A DNA stretch of 64,000 nt. Source: Pseudomonas sp. B20(2017) (lineage in GTDB: Bacteria; Pseudomonadota; Gammaproteobacteria; Pseudomonadales; Pseudomonadaceae). Where the stretch lies: contig NZ_NEJP01000004.1 in the NCBI RefSeq assembly GCF_002113125.1, positions 62,001-126,000 on the forward strand, in the 5' to 3' direction. A program made the translations under genes and the position numbers. Numbering within the stretch: the first letter of the stretch is position 1; every line of letters begins with the position of its first letter. Below, piece after piece: positions 17,323-28,313 of the stretch. The notes beneath the pieces are model-generated. The model was not told the origin of the DNA and did no database searches. It saw only the letters and a program-made list of their open reading frames with translations.

Positions 17323-19803
17323 ATGCCGCGTATTGATGTTCCCGTATTACATCGTGGTTTACGCCCTTTGTTTCGAGTCGCGCTGTGCAGCCAGTTGCTC
17401 TGGCCGGCGCTCGCGTTCGCCGATACGGCCTACGATCAAATGGTGCTCGACGCCCGGGCCGGGCATTACACGCCCGCGCTGACCGTTTTGCGGCAGGTGC
17501 CGCCGGCCCAGGCCACCACCGGCCAGGTCAGCGATCACCTGCAAATCGCCGGCTGGGCCGGGCTCGACGCTGAAGTGGTGCAGGTCTACGAGACCCAGGG
17601 CCTTGGCCGGGCATTGCCGGTTCAGGCGCTGACCGCCACCGCCCGGGCCTATCGCAATCTCAAGCGTTGGGAGCAGGCGATCCAGGTCTACAACAAGGCC
17701 CTGATGCTGGAGCCGGACAACGCCGACCTGCAACTCGGTCTGGCGCTGACCCAAGCCGACTCCAGCAAACCTGATGAAGGGGTGATCCGCGCCCGTTCGC
17801 TGGTCGCCGCCAAACCCGATGATCCTTCCCGCCGACTGGCGCTGGGCTACGCTCTGAATCGCGCCGGCAAGCCGTACGACGCGCTGTTCGAGTACGATCA
17901 GGCCTTTATTCGCGCCGGCAACAAACCGGAAGTCGCCCGCGAATACGTGGTCGCCCTGCAAAAGGCACGTCTGCCGGAACCGGCGCTGCGTCTGGCGAAG
18001 CAGCGTCCGGGGCTGATCGATCCTGTCACCTTGCGACGTCTGGAAGGCGATCTGGCCGCCGAACGCGTGCGTCTCGCCGAACTGGCCACCCGCAGCGAAA
18101 AAGAACGCTACGTGATCGCCGATCGTGCCCTGGCCGACTACGACCAGTTGCTCGCCACCTGGACCCCGGACGCCACTGCCCACGACGACGTGACCCGCTG
18201 GCGCATCGACCGCATGGGCGCGCTCAAGGCGCGGGCGCGCACCGCCGAAGTCATCAGCGAATACCAGAAGCTCCAAGCCGAAGGCGTGAAGATTCCGACC
18301 TACGCCCTGCGCTGGGTGGCGGCGTCCTATCTGGACCAGCGCCAGCCGGAAATCGCCACTGATCTTTATCGTCAGGTGCTGGCGGCGCCGGACGCCGATG
18401 TCGGCGACCGACTCGAAGACACCACGGCGCTGTATTACTCGCTGCTGGAAAGCGATCGCGCCGAAGAGGCGCGCAAGGTTGCCGAAGATCAGGCGAAGAC
18501 GCAGAAACCGCGCATCGAACTCAAGGGCCTGCCGATCGGCAACCCCAACGACGAATGGATGGACGCCCAGCAACTGGCGGCGCAGGCCGGCACCTACGGC
18601 TCCGACCTGCCTCACGGCGAAGAGCGCTTGCAGACCCTGGTGGATCAGGCGCCGGGCAACATCGGCCTGCGCCTGGCCCAGGCCGATCTGTACCTGGCCC
18701 GCAACTGGCCGCGCCGTGCGGAAAACCAGCTCAAGGAAACCGAGAGCATCGCGCCGCGCGACATGGGTCTTGAAGTCGCGCAGGCCCGCACCGCCATGGA
18801 CCTGCAGGAATGGCGGCAGATGGACGCGCTGACCGATGACGTGGTGGCGCGTTTCCCCGACAACCGTCAGGTCCAGCGTCTGGCCCGTGAGCGCGAAGTG
18901 CACGACATGTCCGAGCTGCGCGTCGAAGCCTACGGCGGCAAGGCCAACGGCGGCAGCGGTGGCGATGCCGGCGCGGTCACCGGCAGCCGGGATTTCGGCA
19001 TCCAGACCACCCTCTACAGCCCGCCGATCGATGAGGACTGGCGAGTGTTCGCCGGGGCCGGATACGCCACTGGCGATTTCGCCGAAGGCACCGGCCACCA
19101 TCGCTTCCAGCGTGTCGGTCTGGAGCGTCGCACCCGCGACATGACCCTCGAAGCCGAAGTGTCGAATCATTCCTATGGTTTTGGCGACAAGCAGGGCGCG
19201 CGTCTGGCGATTGCCCGCGACATCGACGATCACTGGCAATACGGCGGCAGCCTCGAATACCTGTCGGCCGAGACCCCGCTGCGGGCATTGAACAGCGACA
19301 TCAAGGCCAACGGCGGCAGCGGTTTCATCCGCTGGCGCGCCAACGAGAGCCGCGAGTGGCGGCTGGCGGTGAGCCCGTCGCACTTCAGCGACGGCAACAA
19401 CCGCGTCGAAGCCTTGCTGACCGGAAAAGAGGGCGTCTACAGCGCGCCGAACCTGCAAGTCGATGCGGGCCTGGAAGTGAGCACCAGCCACAACTCCAAG
19501 TCCGATGACGTGCCGTACTTCAACCCGAAGTCGGACTTCAGCGTCATGCCATTGCTGAACGTCAATCACGTGCTGTACCACCGCTACGAAACCGTCTGGA
19601 GCCAGCAGTTCCAAGCCGGTGCGGGTACTTACAGCCAGCGTGATCACGGCACCGGCGGCATGGCATTGCTCGGTTACGGCCAGCGCTACGCCTGGAACGA
19701 CGTGTTCGAGGTGGGCGGTTTGTTCAGCGTGATCAACCGGCCCTACGACGGTGACCGGGAAACCGATCTGCGTCTGCTCGTCGACCTCACTTTCCGCTTC
19801 TAG
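17323..19803 (+). CDS. pgaA: PgaA, poly-beta-1,6-GlcNAc outer membrane export porin
   Basis: An 826-residue protein that exports poly-beta-1,6-N-acetyl-D-glucosamine (PNAG) across the outer membrane. It has a signal peptide (cleavage near ALAFAD, about residue 33), a periplasmic TPR superhelix (about 35-520; for example WEQAIQVYNKALMLEPDNADL) and a C-terminal 16-strand-type barrel ending in the terminal Phe signature (LLVDLTFRF). First gene of pgaABCD. The 200 bp upstream hold the promoter; no icaR/nhaR-type regulator gene adjoins. Confidence 0.95.
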   Translation: MPRIDVPVLHRGLRPLFRVALCSQLLWPALAFADTAYDQMVLDARAGHYTPALTVLRQVPPAQATTGQVSDHLQIAGWAGLDAEVVQVYETQGLGRALPVQALTATARAYRNLKRWEQAIQVYNKALMLEPDNADLQLGLALTQADSSKPDEGVIRARSLVAAKPDDPSRRLALGYALNRAGKPYDALFEYDQAFIRAGNKPEVAREYVVALQKARLPEPALRLAKQRPGLIDPVTLRRLEGDLAAERVRLAELATRSEKERYVIADRALADYDQLLATWTPDATAHDDVTRWRIDRMGALKARARTAEVISEYQKLQAEGVKIPTYALRWVAASYLDQRQPEIATDLYRQVLAAPDADVGDRLEDTTALYYSLLESDRAEEARKVAEDQAKTQKPRIELKGLPIGNPNDEWMDAQQLAAQAGTYGSDLPHGEERLQTLVDQAPGNIGLRLAQADLYLARNWPRRAENQLKETESIAPRDMGLEVAQARTAMDLQEWRQMDALTDDVVARFPDNRQVQRLAREREVHDMSELRVEAYGGKANGGSGGDAGAVTGSRDFGIQTTLYSPPIDEDWRVFAGAGYATGDFAEGTGHHRFQRVGLERRTRDMTLEAEVSNHSYGFGDKQGARLAIARDIDDHWQYGGSLEYLSAETPLRALNSDIKANGGSGFIRWRANESREWRLAVSPSHFSDGNNRVEALLTGKEGVYSAPNLQVDAGLEVSTSHNSKSDDVPYFNPKSDFSVMPLLNVNHVLYHRYETVWSQQFQAGAGTYSQRDHGTGGMALLGYGQRYAWNDVFEVGGLFSVINRPYDGDRETDLRLLVDLTFRF

Positions 19804-19815
19804 AAGAGTTTGAAG

Positions 19816-21813
19816 ATGCCTTTGATTTCGCGTTTCATCCTTCTGCTGGGAGTGCTGCTGGTCAGCGCCTGCGCCCAGCAAGCCCCGGCCTTTGTGCCGC
19901 CGTCCGAGCGACCGGTGGCAGCCAATGAAAAGCCCTGGCCGAAAAACCACGTGCTGGGCATTGCCTACCACGACGTCGAAGATCGTGACCCCGATCAGGC
20001 GGTGGTGGCGGTGCGCACCGAGCGCCTGCTCGAACAGCTCGCCTGGCTGCGGGAGAACAACTACAAACCGGTGACGGTCGATCAGATCATGGCCGCACGC
20101 AAGGGCGGACCGGAACTGCCGCCCAAGGCGATCCTGCTCAGCTTCGACGACGGCTACTCAAGCTTCTACACCCGCGTGTTGCCGGTGTTGCGCGCCTATA
20201 ACTGGCATGCGCTGCTGGCGCCGGTTGGCACCTGGATCGATACGCCGCTGAACCAACCGGTGGACTTCGCCGGCACGCCGCGTGCGCGCTCGGACTTCCT
20301 GACCTGGGCTCAGGTGCGAGAAATCTCGCAATCGGGCCTGGTGGAAATCGCCGCCCACACCGACGCCAGCCACAAAGGCATCCTCGCCAACCCGCAAGGC
20401 AACATGCAGCCGGCGGCCGCGACCCGACGTTACGATCCGGTGAGCAAACGCTACGAATCCGAAGCCGACTTCCAGGCGCGGATCCGCACTGACGTGCAGG
20501 CGATCTCGGAGAAAATCCGCAAGAACACCGGTAAAAAACCGCGCATCTGGGTCTGGCCTTACGGGACGGCGGACGGCACGTCGCTGACCGTGGTCAGCGA
20601 AGAAGGCTATGAAATGGCCCTGACCCTCGATGACGGTCTCGATGCCCTCGACAACCTGATGAGCGGGCCGCGTTTCCTGGTGGCTTCCGACCCTGACGGC
20701 GAGCACTTCGCCAACAGCGTGGTCGGCGTGCAATCGGATTTCACCATGCGCGTCGTGCATGTGGACCTGGACAACGTCTACGACCCGGATCCAGCGCAGC
20801 AGGAAATTAACCTCGGCAAACTGATCCAGCGCATGGCCGACATGGGCGCCAACACGGTGTTCCTGCAAGCGTTCGCCGATCCGAAGGGCGATGGCCTGGT
20901 GCATTCGCTGTATTTCCCCAACCGTCATCTGCCGATGCGCGCCGACCTGTTCGACCGCGTCGCCTGGCAATTGCGCACCCGGGCTCACGTGAAGGTCTTC
21001 GCGTGGATGCCGGTGCTGAGTTTCGAGCTGGATTCGAAGCTGCCACGGGTGACGCGCTGGGATCCGAAGACCGGCACGACCGCTGTCGACCCGGATCAAT
21101 ACAAACGCTTGTCGCCGTTCGATCCTGAAGTGCGGCGGATCATCGGCGAGATCTACGAAGACGTGGCACGCTTGACTTCGGTGGACGGCATTCTCTACCA
21201 CGACGATGCGGTGCTTTCGGACTTCGAAGACGCCGGCCCTCAGGCGCTGAAGGCCTATGCCGCGAACGGCTTGCCGGGCTCGATTGCCGCCCTGCGTGAT
21301 GATCCGGCGGCGATGCAGCGCTGGACGCGGTTCAAGAGCCGTTACCTGATCGACTTCACCAACGAACTGACCGCCAAGGTGCGCGCGATTCGTGGCCCGC
21401 AAGTGCTTACCGCACGCAACATCTTCGCCGAGCCGGTGCTCAATCCGCACAGCGAAGCGTGGTTCGCGCAGAACCTGGACGACTTCCTCGTGAGCTACGA
21501 CTGGACGGCGCCGATGGCCATGCCGCTCATGGAAAAACAGACCCATGCGCAATCTGGCCCGTGGCTCGAAGAGCTGGTGGCGAAGATCAAACAGCGCCCC
21601 GGCGCGCTGGATCGCACGGTGTTCGAACTGCAGGCCCGGGACTGGACGAAAAAGGAACAGGCTGACATCGACGGTGCGCAACTGGCCGACTGGATGGGCC
21701 GCCTCAAGCGTCAGGGCGCCACCAGTTTCGGCTATTACCCGGACAACTTCCTCGAGAACCTGCCGGACCTGAAAACCGTGCGGCCTGCGCTCTCCAACAA
21801 ATGGAACCCATGA
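19816..21813 (+). CDS. pgaB: PgaB, PNAG N-deacetylase lipoprotein
   Basis: A 665-residue periplasmic lipoprotein (signal LLVSAC, Cys19 from ATG 19816). The N-terminal polysaccharide deacetylase (CE4) domain has the metal motif LSFDDGYSS and HTDASHKG; the C-terminal half is a glycoside-hydrolase-like domain (about 310-640) that binds or cleaves PNAG. It partly deacetylates the polymer, which is needed for export through PgaA. ATG 19816 is chosen because GAAGAG lies 7 bases upstream; a TTG start at 19810 is possible. One base separates it from pgaC. Confidence 0.95.
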   Translation: MPLISRFILLLGVLLVSACAQQAPAFVPPSERPVAANEKPWPKNHVLGIAYHDVEDRDPDQAVVAVRTERLLEQLAWLRENNYKPVTVDQIMAARKGGPELPPKAILLSFDDGYSSFYTRVLPVLRAYNWHALLAPVGTWIDTPLNQPVDFAGTPRARSDFLTWAQVREISQSGLVEIAAHTDASHKGILANPQGNMQPAAATRRYDPVSKRYESEADFQARIRTDVQAISEKIRKNTGKKPRIWVWPYGTADGTSLTVVSEEGYEMALTLDDGLDALDNLMSGPRFLVASDPDGEHFANSVVGVQSDFTMRVVHVDLDNVYDPDPAQQEINLGKLIQRMADMGANTVFLQAFADPKGDGLVHSLYFPNRHLPMRADLFDRVAWQLRTRAHVKVFAWMPVLSFELDSKLPRVTRWDPKTGTTAVDPDQYKRLSPFDPEVRRIIGEIYEDVARLTSVDGILYHDDAVLSDFEDAGPQALKAYAANGLPGSIAALRDDPAAMQRWTRFKSRYLIDFTNELTAKVRAIRGPQVLTARNIFAEPVLNPHSEAWFAQNLDDFLVSYDWTAPMAMPLMEKQTHAQSGPWLEELVAKIKQRPGALDRTVFELQARDWTKKEQADIDGAQLADWMGRLKRQGATSFGYYPDNFLENLPDLKTVRPALSNKWNP

Positions 21814-21814
21814 C

Positions 21815-23170
21815 ATGCTGGATAGACTGCTGGCCCTGCTTGTTCTGGCGATCGTTCTCGGCGTTCCGCTGGGGCTGATCTTCCTGGTCACCGGGCAATT
21901 CCTGATGGACTTCGTGTTCTTCTACCCGCTGTTCATGTCCGGGTTGTGGATTTCCGGTGGCCTGTATTTCTGGCTGCACTGGGAACGGCACTGGCCGTGG
22001 AAGGACGACACCCTGCCGCCACCGCTGGAAGGCGAACCGCTGATTTCGATCCTGATTCCTTGCTACAACGAGGGCGACAACGCCGCCGACACTATCCACG
22101 CGGCGCTGGCGCAGCATTACCCGAACATCGAAGTCATCGCGATCAACGACGGCTCCAAGGACAACACCGCCGAAGTGCTGGATGCGCTGGCCAAGGAAGA
22201 TCCACGACTGCGGGTGCTGCACCTGGCCGAAAACCAGGGCAAGGCCGTGGCCCTGCGCATGGGCGCCATCGCTGCGCGCAGCGAATATCTGGTGTGCATC
22301 GACGGTGACGCGCTGCTGGCGCCGAACACCGCCGCTTACCTTGTGGCGCCGATGCTCGACAACGCACGACTGGGTGCGGTGACCGGCAACCCACGAATCC
22401 GCACGCGTTCGACCCTGGTCGGGCGCGTTCAGGTTGGTGAGTTCTCGTCGATCATCGGACTGATCAAGCGCACTCAGCGGGTGTTCGGGCGGATCTTTAC
22501 GGTGTCGGGTGTGATCGTCGCGTTCCGCCGCACGGCGCTGAACCGGGTTGGCTACTGGAGCCCGGACATGATCACCGAAGACATCGACATCAGCTGGAAG
22601 CTGCAACTGGACCACTGGAGCATCTTTTACGAGCCCCGTGCCCTGTGCTGGATCCTGATGCCGGAAACGCTGCGCGGTCTGTGGAAACAGCGCCTGCGCT
22701 GGGCCCAGGGCGGTGCCGAGGTGCTGTTCAAGAACATTCGCGGGATCTGGCAGTACCGCCACCGTTACCTGTGGCCGCTGCTGTTCGAATACTGCCTGTC
22801 GACCGGTTGGGCGTTCACCTTCCTGTTGTCGGTGATCTTCTGGGCCGTCGGCAAGTTCGTGGTCATGCCCGAAGCGATTGCAGTGCATCACTTGATGCCG
22901 CCGGCGTTCACCGGGTTGCTGCTGGCGTTTGTCTGCCTGGTGCAGTTCGCGGTCAGCATCATCATTGACCGGCGCTACGAGCCGGGCCTGGGCAAGACCA
23001 TGTTCTGGGTGGTCTGGTATCCGATCGCGTTCTGGTTCGTCAGTCTGCTGACCACGCTCGTCAGTTTCCCCAAAGTACTGTTCGGCCAACACCAGAAGCG
23101 TGCGCGCTGGGTCAGTCCCGACCGGGGTATCAAGCCGCTCGGAGACGATGAAGAGGAGGTTATCAAATGA
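21815..23170 (+). CDS. pgaC: PgaC, PNAG synthase (glycosyltransferase 2)
   Basis: A 451-residue inner-membrane processive GT2 that polymerises UDP-GlcNAc. It has two N-terminal membrane helices, a GT2 core with [23 protein letters not shown] (DxD-type), ITEDIDISW (catalytic Asp) and QRLRWAQG (Q-x2-RW), then C-terminal membrane helices. It needs PgaD and, in E. coli, c-di-GMP for activity; the window encodes several c-di-GMP proteins further along. Its stop overlaps pgaD by 4 bp. Confidence 0.95.
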   Translation: MLDRLLALLVLAIVLGVPLGLIFLVTGQFLMDFVFFYPLFMSGLWISGGLYFWLHWERHWPWKDDTLPPPLEGEPLISILIPCYNEGDNAADTIHAALAQHYPNIEVIAINDGSKDNTAEVLDALAKEDPRLRVLHLAENQGKAVALRMGAIAARSEYLVCIDGDALLAPNTAAYLVAPMLDNARLGAVTGNPRIRTRSTLVGRVQVGEFSSIIGLIKRTQRVFGRIFTVSGVIVAFRRTALNRVGYWSPDMITEDIDISWKLQLDHWSIFYEPRALCWILMPETLRGLWKQRLRWAQGGAEVLFKNIRGIWQYRHRYLWPLLFEYCLSTGWAFTFLLSVIFWAVGKFVVMPEAIAVHHLMPPAFTGLLLAFVCLVQFAVSIIIDRRYEPGLGKTMFWVVWYPIAFWFVSLLTTLVSFPKVLFGQHQKRARWVSPDRGIKPLGDDEEEVIK

Positions 23171-23700
23171 AAATCATCCGGACCCGCCAACGGCCGTTTC
23201 TGGTGGTGGTCGATGCGTTCTTCACCGTGCTGGCCTGGATCGGTCTGCTGTATCTGCTGGCGCGCGGTTTATGGCCGCTGATCGAGACCCATGAAGGCGG
23301 GCCGCGTATCGACAACTCGGCATTCGAAGCCCTCGGCACCTTGCAGATTTACCTGTGGGTGGCATTGGTCAACGCGGTGATCCTGATCGGCTGGGCGCGC
23401 TATCAGCAACGCAAGAGCCGAAGTTTCGCCCAGCGCCGCTTGCCGTCCCCGGTGGTCGACGATGAGGGGCTGAGCCGCAGCTTCAAACTGTGCGACGAGC
23501 GCTTTCAGAAACTGCGCGGGCCGGGCGTGATGACCATCCACAACGATCCGGACGGTGACGTCAGCCACGTGGTGCCGCATTTGTGGCCGGTCCAGCCGGA
23601 AGAACTGCCACCACCGCTGGCGCCACTGGAGCATCCTCGGGTGATTTTTTTGCACGCCGAGGACGACGACAATCGCGAGCCGCTGAAACCGCTTACCTGA
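23167..23700 (+). CDS. pgaD: PgaD, PNAG synthase accessory protein
   Basis: A 177-residue protein with two membrane helices (about 15-38 and 58-78) and a cytoplasmic tail, the layout of PgaD, which forms the c-di-GMP-responsive synthase with PgaC. Overlaps pgaC by 4 bp (ATGA) and converges on the reductase gene with an 8-bp tail overlap. Confidence 0.9.
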   Translation: MKIIRTRQRPFLVVVDAFFTVLAWIGLLYLLARGLWPLIETHEGGPRIDNSAFEALGTLQIYLWVALVNAVILIGWARYQQRKSRSFAQRRLPSPVVDDEGLSRSFKLCDERFQKLRGPGVMTIHNDPDGDVSHVVPHLWPVQPEELPPPLAPLEHPRVIFLHAEDDDNREPLKPLT

Positions 23701-25222
23701 AAGACCGGATCAGCCGCCAGGCTTCTTCCATCGGCAGCGGCTGTTTCATGCGTTCGGCCAGCAGCGCCATCGCCCGTTCCTGTTCACAGGCCACCGCTGC
23801 CACCACGACACCCTTGCAACCGAACAGCCCGATAAACGGCGGCTGTTCGGGTTCGCCGATAAATTCGACCGCATCCCACGCCTCGGCGTGACCGAGATAG
23901 TCGTAGTTGCGGCCGAAATGCCAGGTCCAGAAGTACGGCACGTCAAGGTAATGCTCATCGCCACCGAGCAGGTTCGCGGCGGCAATCCGCGCGTGCTGCT
24001 GGGCCAGGCGCCAGTGTTCGATTCGCTGTGGCTCGCCGTTCAACGGGAAGGTGGCGATATCGCCAATGGCCCACAGGCTGTCGGCGACGCGCAGGCTGGC
24101 ATCGACCAGCAGTGATTGATCCTCCTCGCGCGGCAGATTGCCGAACGCTTCGGTGGCCGGGTGTACGCCGATTCCCGCCAACACCAGATCCGCCGACAGG
24201 CGCAGGCCGTTGTCGAGCAACACCGCCTCGACCTTGCCGTCGCCAGTGATCTCCCTGGCTTCGTGTTCGGTGATGAATTTCACGCCGTTTTCTTCGTGCA
24301 GCGCACGGATCGCCTTGCCGACGGCTTCACCGAATTGCGCCGCGAAGGGAATCGCATGCCGCGCCAGCACCGTCACCTCGAGACCGTGCTGGCGCAGGGC
24401 CGAAGCGCATTCGAGGGCAATGAAGCTGTCGCCGATGATCACCACGCGCTGGCCCGGTTGTGCGGCGTCCATGATGGATTGCGCCTGGGCTTTGGAACGC
24501 AGGACAAACACCTGGGGCAAGTCGGCGCCAGGCAGTTCCAGCATGTTCGGCGTTGCGCCGGTGGCCAGCACCGCCGCGCTGTAATTCAGTGTGCGGCCAT
24601 CGCTCAGGTGAAAGGTTTTGGTATCGACATCAAGCCTGCTGACCTCGCCCGAAACTCGGTTGATGTGTTGTTCGCGGTAAAAGTCGTCTTCGCGCAGGGG
24701 CGGGGTTTCCGGCGTCGGCATTTCCCCGGACAGCACGAATTTGCTCAGCACCGTGCGGTCGTAGCCGGCGTCCGGTTCGCGGTCGATCAGCACGATCCGC
24801 CCGCCGAAGCCTTTCTCCCGCAGGGCGGCGGCACAGGCGGTTCCCCCGGCACCGGCGCCGACGATGACAAAGGTGCGCGGATCGTCCTGGGGCGGGGTGT
24901 GCGGATCCGGCAGCGGCTGGTCATCGACCCACACCTCGTCGCCGCGCAATTCCAGCGGATAACGCTTGAGACTGTCCAGCGCCGGAGGCTCGCACAACGC
25001 GCCGTCCTCGGCACGAAAGGCTGCCTTGTGCCACGGGCAGATCAGTCGACCATGGCACAACGCGCCTTCCGCCAGCGGCGCGCCGGCGTGCGGGCATTTC
25101 CCCTGAAAGGCGCGCAACTGGCCGGCGGCGCGCAGCAGGACGATCTTGCAGTCGCCGATCTGCACCTCCAGCCCACGGTCTTCAGGCACATCGGCGAAAC
25201 GGGCGACACGGTGCAGGGTCAT
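23693..25222 (-). CDS. Rieske-FAD/NAD(P) oxidoreductase (AIF/ferredoxin-reductase type)
   Basis: A 509-residue fusion. Residues 1-100 form a Rieske [2Fe-2S] domain (C43-P-H45 and C62-P-W-H65). Residues about 120-430 form a two-dinucleotide-fold reductase (VIVGAGAGGTACAAAL for FAD; RVVIIGDSFIALECA for NAD(P)H) and the end is a reductase C-terminal domain. Similar proteins reduce partner electron carriers. ATG 25222 has AGGAG 7 bases upstream and gives the standard start. Divergent from the YbhB-like gene. Confidence 0.88.
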   Translation of the reverse strand: MTLHRVARFADVPEDRGLEVQIGDCKIVLLRAAGQLRAFQGKCPHAGAPLAEGALCHGRLICPWHKAAFRAEDGALCEPPALDSLKRYPLELRGDEVWVDDQPLPDPHTPPQDDPRTFVIVGAGAGGTACAAALREKGFGGRIVLIDREPDAGYDRTVLSKFVLSGEMPTPETPPLREDDFYREQHINRVSGEVSRLDVDTKTFHLSDGRTLNYSAAVLATGATPNMLELPGADLPQVFVLRSKAQAQSIMDAAQPGQRVVIIGDSFIALECASALRQHGLEVTVLARHAIPFAAQFGEAVGKAIRALHEENGVKFITEHEAREITGDGKVEAVLLDNGLRLSADLVLAGIGVHPATEAFGNLPREEDQSLLVDASLRVADSLWAIGDIATFPLNGEPQRIEHWRLAQQHARIAAANLLGGDEHYLDVPYFWTWHFGRNYDYLGHAEAWDAVEFIGEPEQPPFIGLFGCKGVVVAAVACEQERAMALLAERMKQPLPMEEAWRLIRSFR

Positions 25223-25361
25223 GGTCGTGCTCCTCACAGGCATTTCTCTTACGAGTTTGGGCCGCATTGCGAGGTTCAGCCATTTCCCACTGCCACGGCA
25301 CGAACGGTACGGCTATAGTTTGCAGGCCGACGAAGGCCCAACTGCACAAGGTGCTCCCGGA

Positions 25362-25922
25362 ATGACCCGATTGACCTCTCTAAACCCTTGGCTGGCGGCC
25401 GTTGCCGTCGCCCTTTGCGTGCAGTTTCCGGCGCAGGCCCAGGAGCGTTTCACCCTCAGCATTCCCGGTGTGTCGGATAACCGTCTGTTCACCTCGGCGG
25501 CGGCCAGCGATGCGGCCGGCTGCGGCGGCAAGAACCAGTCGCCGGCCCTGAGCTGGAACGCAGGACCCAGCGGAACCCTGAGCTACGCCATCGTCATGCA
25601 TGATCCGGACGGCCAGAAAGGCGCGGGCGTCGATCACTGGATTCACTACGGGATCAAGGCCACGACCCGGCAGATTCCGGCCGGTGTCGGCGCCAAATCG
25701 GCCCTTGAAGGTGTCGGTGGCACCAACAGCAAAGGCACCACCAGCTACATCGGCCCGTGCCCGCCGGTTGGCGACAGCGCGCACCACTACATCATTCAGA
25801 TCTACGCCCTGGATCTGGCCCCGGACGCCTTGCCCGCCGGCCTGACCCGCACCCAGCTGATGGAAAAGATCAAAGGCCACGTGCTGCGCAACAGCAGTGC
25901 GGTACGGCGTTATCACCGCTGA
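25362..25922 (+). CDS. YbhB/YbcL (Raf kinase inhibitor-like, PEBP) secreted protein
   Basis: A 186-residue PEBP-fold protein with a signal peptide (cleavage after QAQ, about residue 27). The family motifs are IVMHDPDG, DHWIHYGI, GTTSYIGPCPPVGDSAHHYIIQIYAL. Bacterial members are periplasmic or cytoplasmic proteins of unclear ligand; some act in host interaction. Only 139 bp separate it from the divergent reductase gene. Confidence 0.9.
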   Translation: MTRLTSLNPWLAAVAVALCVQFPAQAQERFTLSIPGVSDNRLFTSAAASDAAGCGGKNQSPALSWNAGPSGTLSYAIVMHDPDGQKGAGVDHWIHYGIKATTRQIPAGVGAKSALEGVGGTNSKGTTSYIGPCPPVGDSAHHYIIQIYALDLAPDALPAGLTRTQLMEKIKGHVLRNSSAVRRYHR

Positions 25923-26010
25923 AAAAATTTTCGGCGAGGTTTAACCCGAACTGAAAGGGCTGCCCGTCTCAGGGGATGAATGGATCAATTCTTCCCCGAG
26001 GTCAGCCCCC

Positions 26011-27702
26011 ATGTCCCTTCCTTCCACGCTTCTGCGACCCCTTGCTGCCAGTGTGTTGCTGGCGGTTGCCGGTTGCGGTGTTTCATCCAGCCCGGAAACC
26101 ACCGTCGCGCCGCCTCCGGGGCAGACCGAACTCAAATCCTCCGTGCAGCCCGAAGCGGTCATGGCCGATAGCGCGATGGCCAAGCGCAGTGCACTGGCGG
26201 CGCCGATCGCCCGTTTTGCACCGATGCCGGCCGGTGAAAGTTATCCACAAGGCTATCGCGACGAACAGCGCGAGCAGTACGCCAACCTGGCCGACAACCC
26301 GATCCACAGCGTCGCCGAAACCCCGGTCTCAACCTTCAGTGCCGACGTCGACACCGGCGCCTACGCCAATGTGCGACGGCTGCTCAATCAGGGTCGGCTG
26401 CCGCCGGATGGCGCGGTGCGGCTGGAAGAGATGGTCAATTACTTTCCCTACGACTACGCGCTGCCGAGCGATGGCTCGCCCTTCGGCATGACCACCGAAC
26501 TGGCCGCTTCACCGTGGAACCCGCACACCCGCTTGCTGCGTATCGGCATCAAAGCCTCCGACCGCGCAGTGGCGGAACTGGCCCCGGCCAATCTGGTGTT
26601 TCTGGTGGATGTGTCCGGCTCGATGGACCGCCCCGAAGGCTTGCCGCGGGTCAAAAGCACCCTGAAGTTGCTGGTCGATCAATTGCGTGAGCAGGATCGA
26701 GTGTCGCTGGTGGTATATGCCGGCGAATCCCGAGTGGTGCTGGAGCCGACCTCCGGACGGGAAAAAGCGAAAATTCGCACGGCCATCGAGCAATTGACTG
26801 CCGGTGGCTCGACCGCCGGCGCTTCAGGCATTGAGCTGGCTTATCAGATGGCGCAGCAGGCGTTCATCCCCAAAGGCATCAACCGCATCCTGTTGGCCAC
26901 CGACGGTGACTTCAACGTCGGCATCAGCGACTTCGACAGCCTGAAACAAATGGCTGTGGATAAACGCAAGACCGGTATCTCCCTGACCACCCTGGGTTTC
27001 GGTGTGGATAACTACAATGAGCACCTGATGGAACAACTGGCCGATGCCGGTGACGGCAACTACGCCTACATCGACAACCTGCGTGAAGCGCGCAAGGTGT
27101 TGGTGGATCAACTCGGTTCGACCCTCGCCGTGGTGGCGAAAAACGTCAAGTTGCAGGTCGAGTTCAACCCGGCGCAGGTCAGCGAATACCGGCTGCTCGG
27201 CTACGAAAACCGCGCGTTGAAGCGTGAGGACTTCAGCAATGACAAGGTCGATGCGGGTGAAATTGGTGCAGGCCACACGGTGACGGCGTTGTATGAAATT
27301 GTCCCGACAGGCGAGAAGGGCTGGCTGGAGCCGCTGCGCTACGGAAAAAACGACGCGGTTGTTTCCGAGAAGAAAGGAGAATTGGCAATGCTGCGTGTGC
27401 GATATCAAAAGCCTGAGGGTGGGAAAAGTCTGCTGATCGAGCGGCCGATTGCCAGTCAGGTTGCGCCGGCCAGTGAGGATCTGCGTTTCGCTGCCGCCGT
27501 CGCCGCGTTTTCCCAACAACTCAAGGACGGCCGCTACACCGGTGATTTCAGCCTCAAGGACACCGAAACCTTGGCGCGAGGTGCCCGTGGCGATGACCGC
27601 TTCGGCCTGCGCAACGAGTTCGTGCAACTGGTGGAGCTGGCGCAGAGCCTGCGTACGTCCACCGCCTCCAACGCACTTTCCACTGAGCGACGGATTGAAT
27701 AG
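26011..27702 (+). CDS. VWA-domain lipoprotein (YfbK-like)
   Basis: A 563-residue lipoprotein (LAVAGC, Cys22). Region about 100-170 matches the von Willebrand N-terminal segment (TFSADVDTGAYANVRRLLNQ, MVNYFPYDY). The VWA domain follows with an intact MIDAS metal site (FLVDVSGSMD, then LVVYAGES and LLATDGDFNVG), and the C-terminal third fits DUF3520. It would bind protein partners through Mg2+ at the envelope. The stop overlaps the GTG of the sigma-factor gene, so the three genes form an operon and the lipoprotein may sense or output the sigma response. That link is inference. Confidence 0.9.
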   Translation: MSLPSTLLRPLAASVLLAVAGCGVSSSPETTVAPPPGQTELKSSVQPEAVMADSAMAKRSALAAPIARFAPMPAGESYPQGYRDEQREQYANLADNPIHSVAETPVSTFSADVDTGAYANVRRLLNQGRLPPDGAVRLEEMVNYFPYDYALPSDGSPFGMTTELAASPWNPHTRLLRIGIKASDRAVAELAPANLVFLVDVSGSMDRPEGLPRVKSTLKLLVDQLREQDRVSLVVYAGESRVVLEPTSGREKAKIRTAIEQLTAGGSTAGASGIELAYQMAQQAFIPKGINRILLATDGDFNVGISDFDSLKQMAVDKRKTGISLTTLGFGVDNYNEHLMEQLADAGDGNYAYIDNLREARKVLVDQLGSTLAVVAKNVKLQVEFNPAQVSEYRLLGYENRALKREDFSNDKVDAGEIGAGHTVTALYEIVPTGEKGWLEPLRYGKNDAVVSEKKGELAMLRVRYQKPEGGKSLLIERPIASQVAPASEDLRFAAAVAAFSQQLKDGRYTGDFSLKDTETLARGARGDDRFGLRNEFVQLVELAQSLRTSTASNALSTERRIE

Positions 27703-28313
27703 TGAGCCGCCTCAAAGGCTTCATCACACAGCTGTTTGCTTCTGCAGACAGCCTCGAGGCCAGCAGCGACGAATCGCTGCTGGTCCGTTATCGCGAGGGT
27801 GACAGCAAGGCGTTCGAGATCCTGTACGCCCGTCATCGCCAGAGCCTGTACCGGTTTCTGCTCGGGTTGAGCGGCAAGCCTGAGCTGGCCGATGAGGTTT
27901 TCCAGGAGACCTGGTTGAGCCTGATCCGCAGTGCCAGTCAGCCACAGGGCCGGGCGACCTTTCGTACATGGCTGTTCCAGATTGCCCGCAATCGCCTAAT
28001 TGATCACTGGCGCAAACACGGGGCCCGGCAACCGCTGCATGACAGTTACGACGAGCAAACCCACGCCATCAGCGACGACGCCTCCGATCCCGAGCAACTG
28101 CTAAACCTCAGCCGCGACAGCCAGCGCCTGGAAAGCGCTCTGCAATCCTTGCCCGCCGACCAGCGCGAAGTGTTCCTGCTGCGCGCCCACGGCGACCTCG
28201 ACCTGGCGCAAATCGCCAGCCTCACCGAAACACCGCTGGAAACCGTCAAGAGCCGCTTGCGCTACGCCCAGCAAAAACTGCGTCGGCTGCTGGCCGAGGA
28301 GGTACTGACATGA
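27702..28313 (+). CDS. ECF-type RNA polymerase sigma factor
   Basis: A 203-residue sigma-70 family ECF factor: region 2 (FEILYARHRQSLYRFLLGL, ADEVFQETWLSLIR, FRTWLFQIARN) and region 4 (LPADQREVFLLR, LAQIASLTETPLETVKSRL). GTG start at 27702 overlaps the previous TAG; its own stop overlaps the next ATG. The partner downstream looks like its anti-sigma factor. Target promoter unknown, possibly its own operon. Confidence 0.92.
   Translation: MSRLKGFITQLFASADSLEASSDESLLVRYREGDSKAFEILYARHRQSLYRFLLGLSGKPELADEVFQETWLSLIRSASQPQGRATFRTWLFQIARNRLIDHWRKHGARQPLHDSYDEQTHAISDDASDPEQLLNLSRDSQRLESALQSLPADQREVFLLRAHGDLDLAQIASLTETPLETVKSRLRYAQQKLRRLLAEEVLT

Noticed and set aside
17359..19971. 870-residue frame on the minus strand opposite pgaA
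   Set aside because: Shadow of pgaA; low-complexity translation without motifs and no ribosome site.
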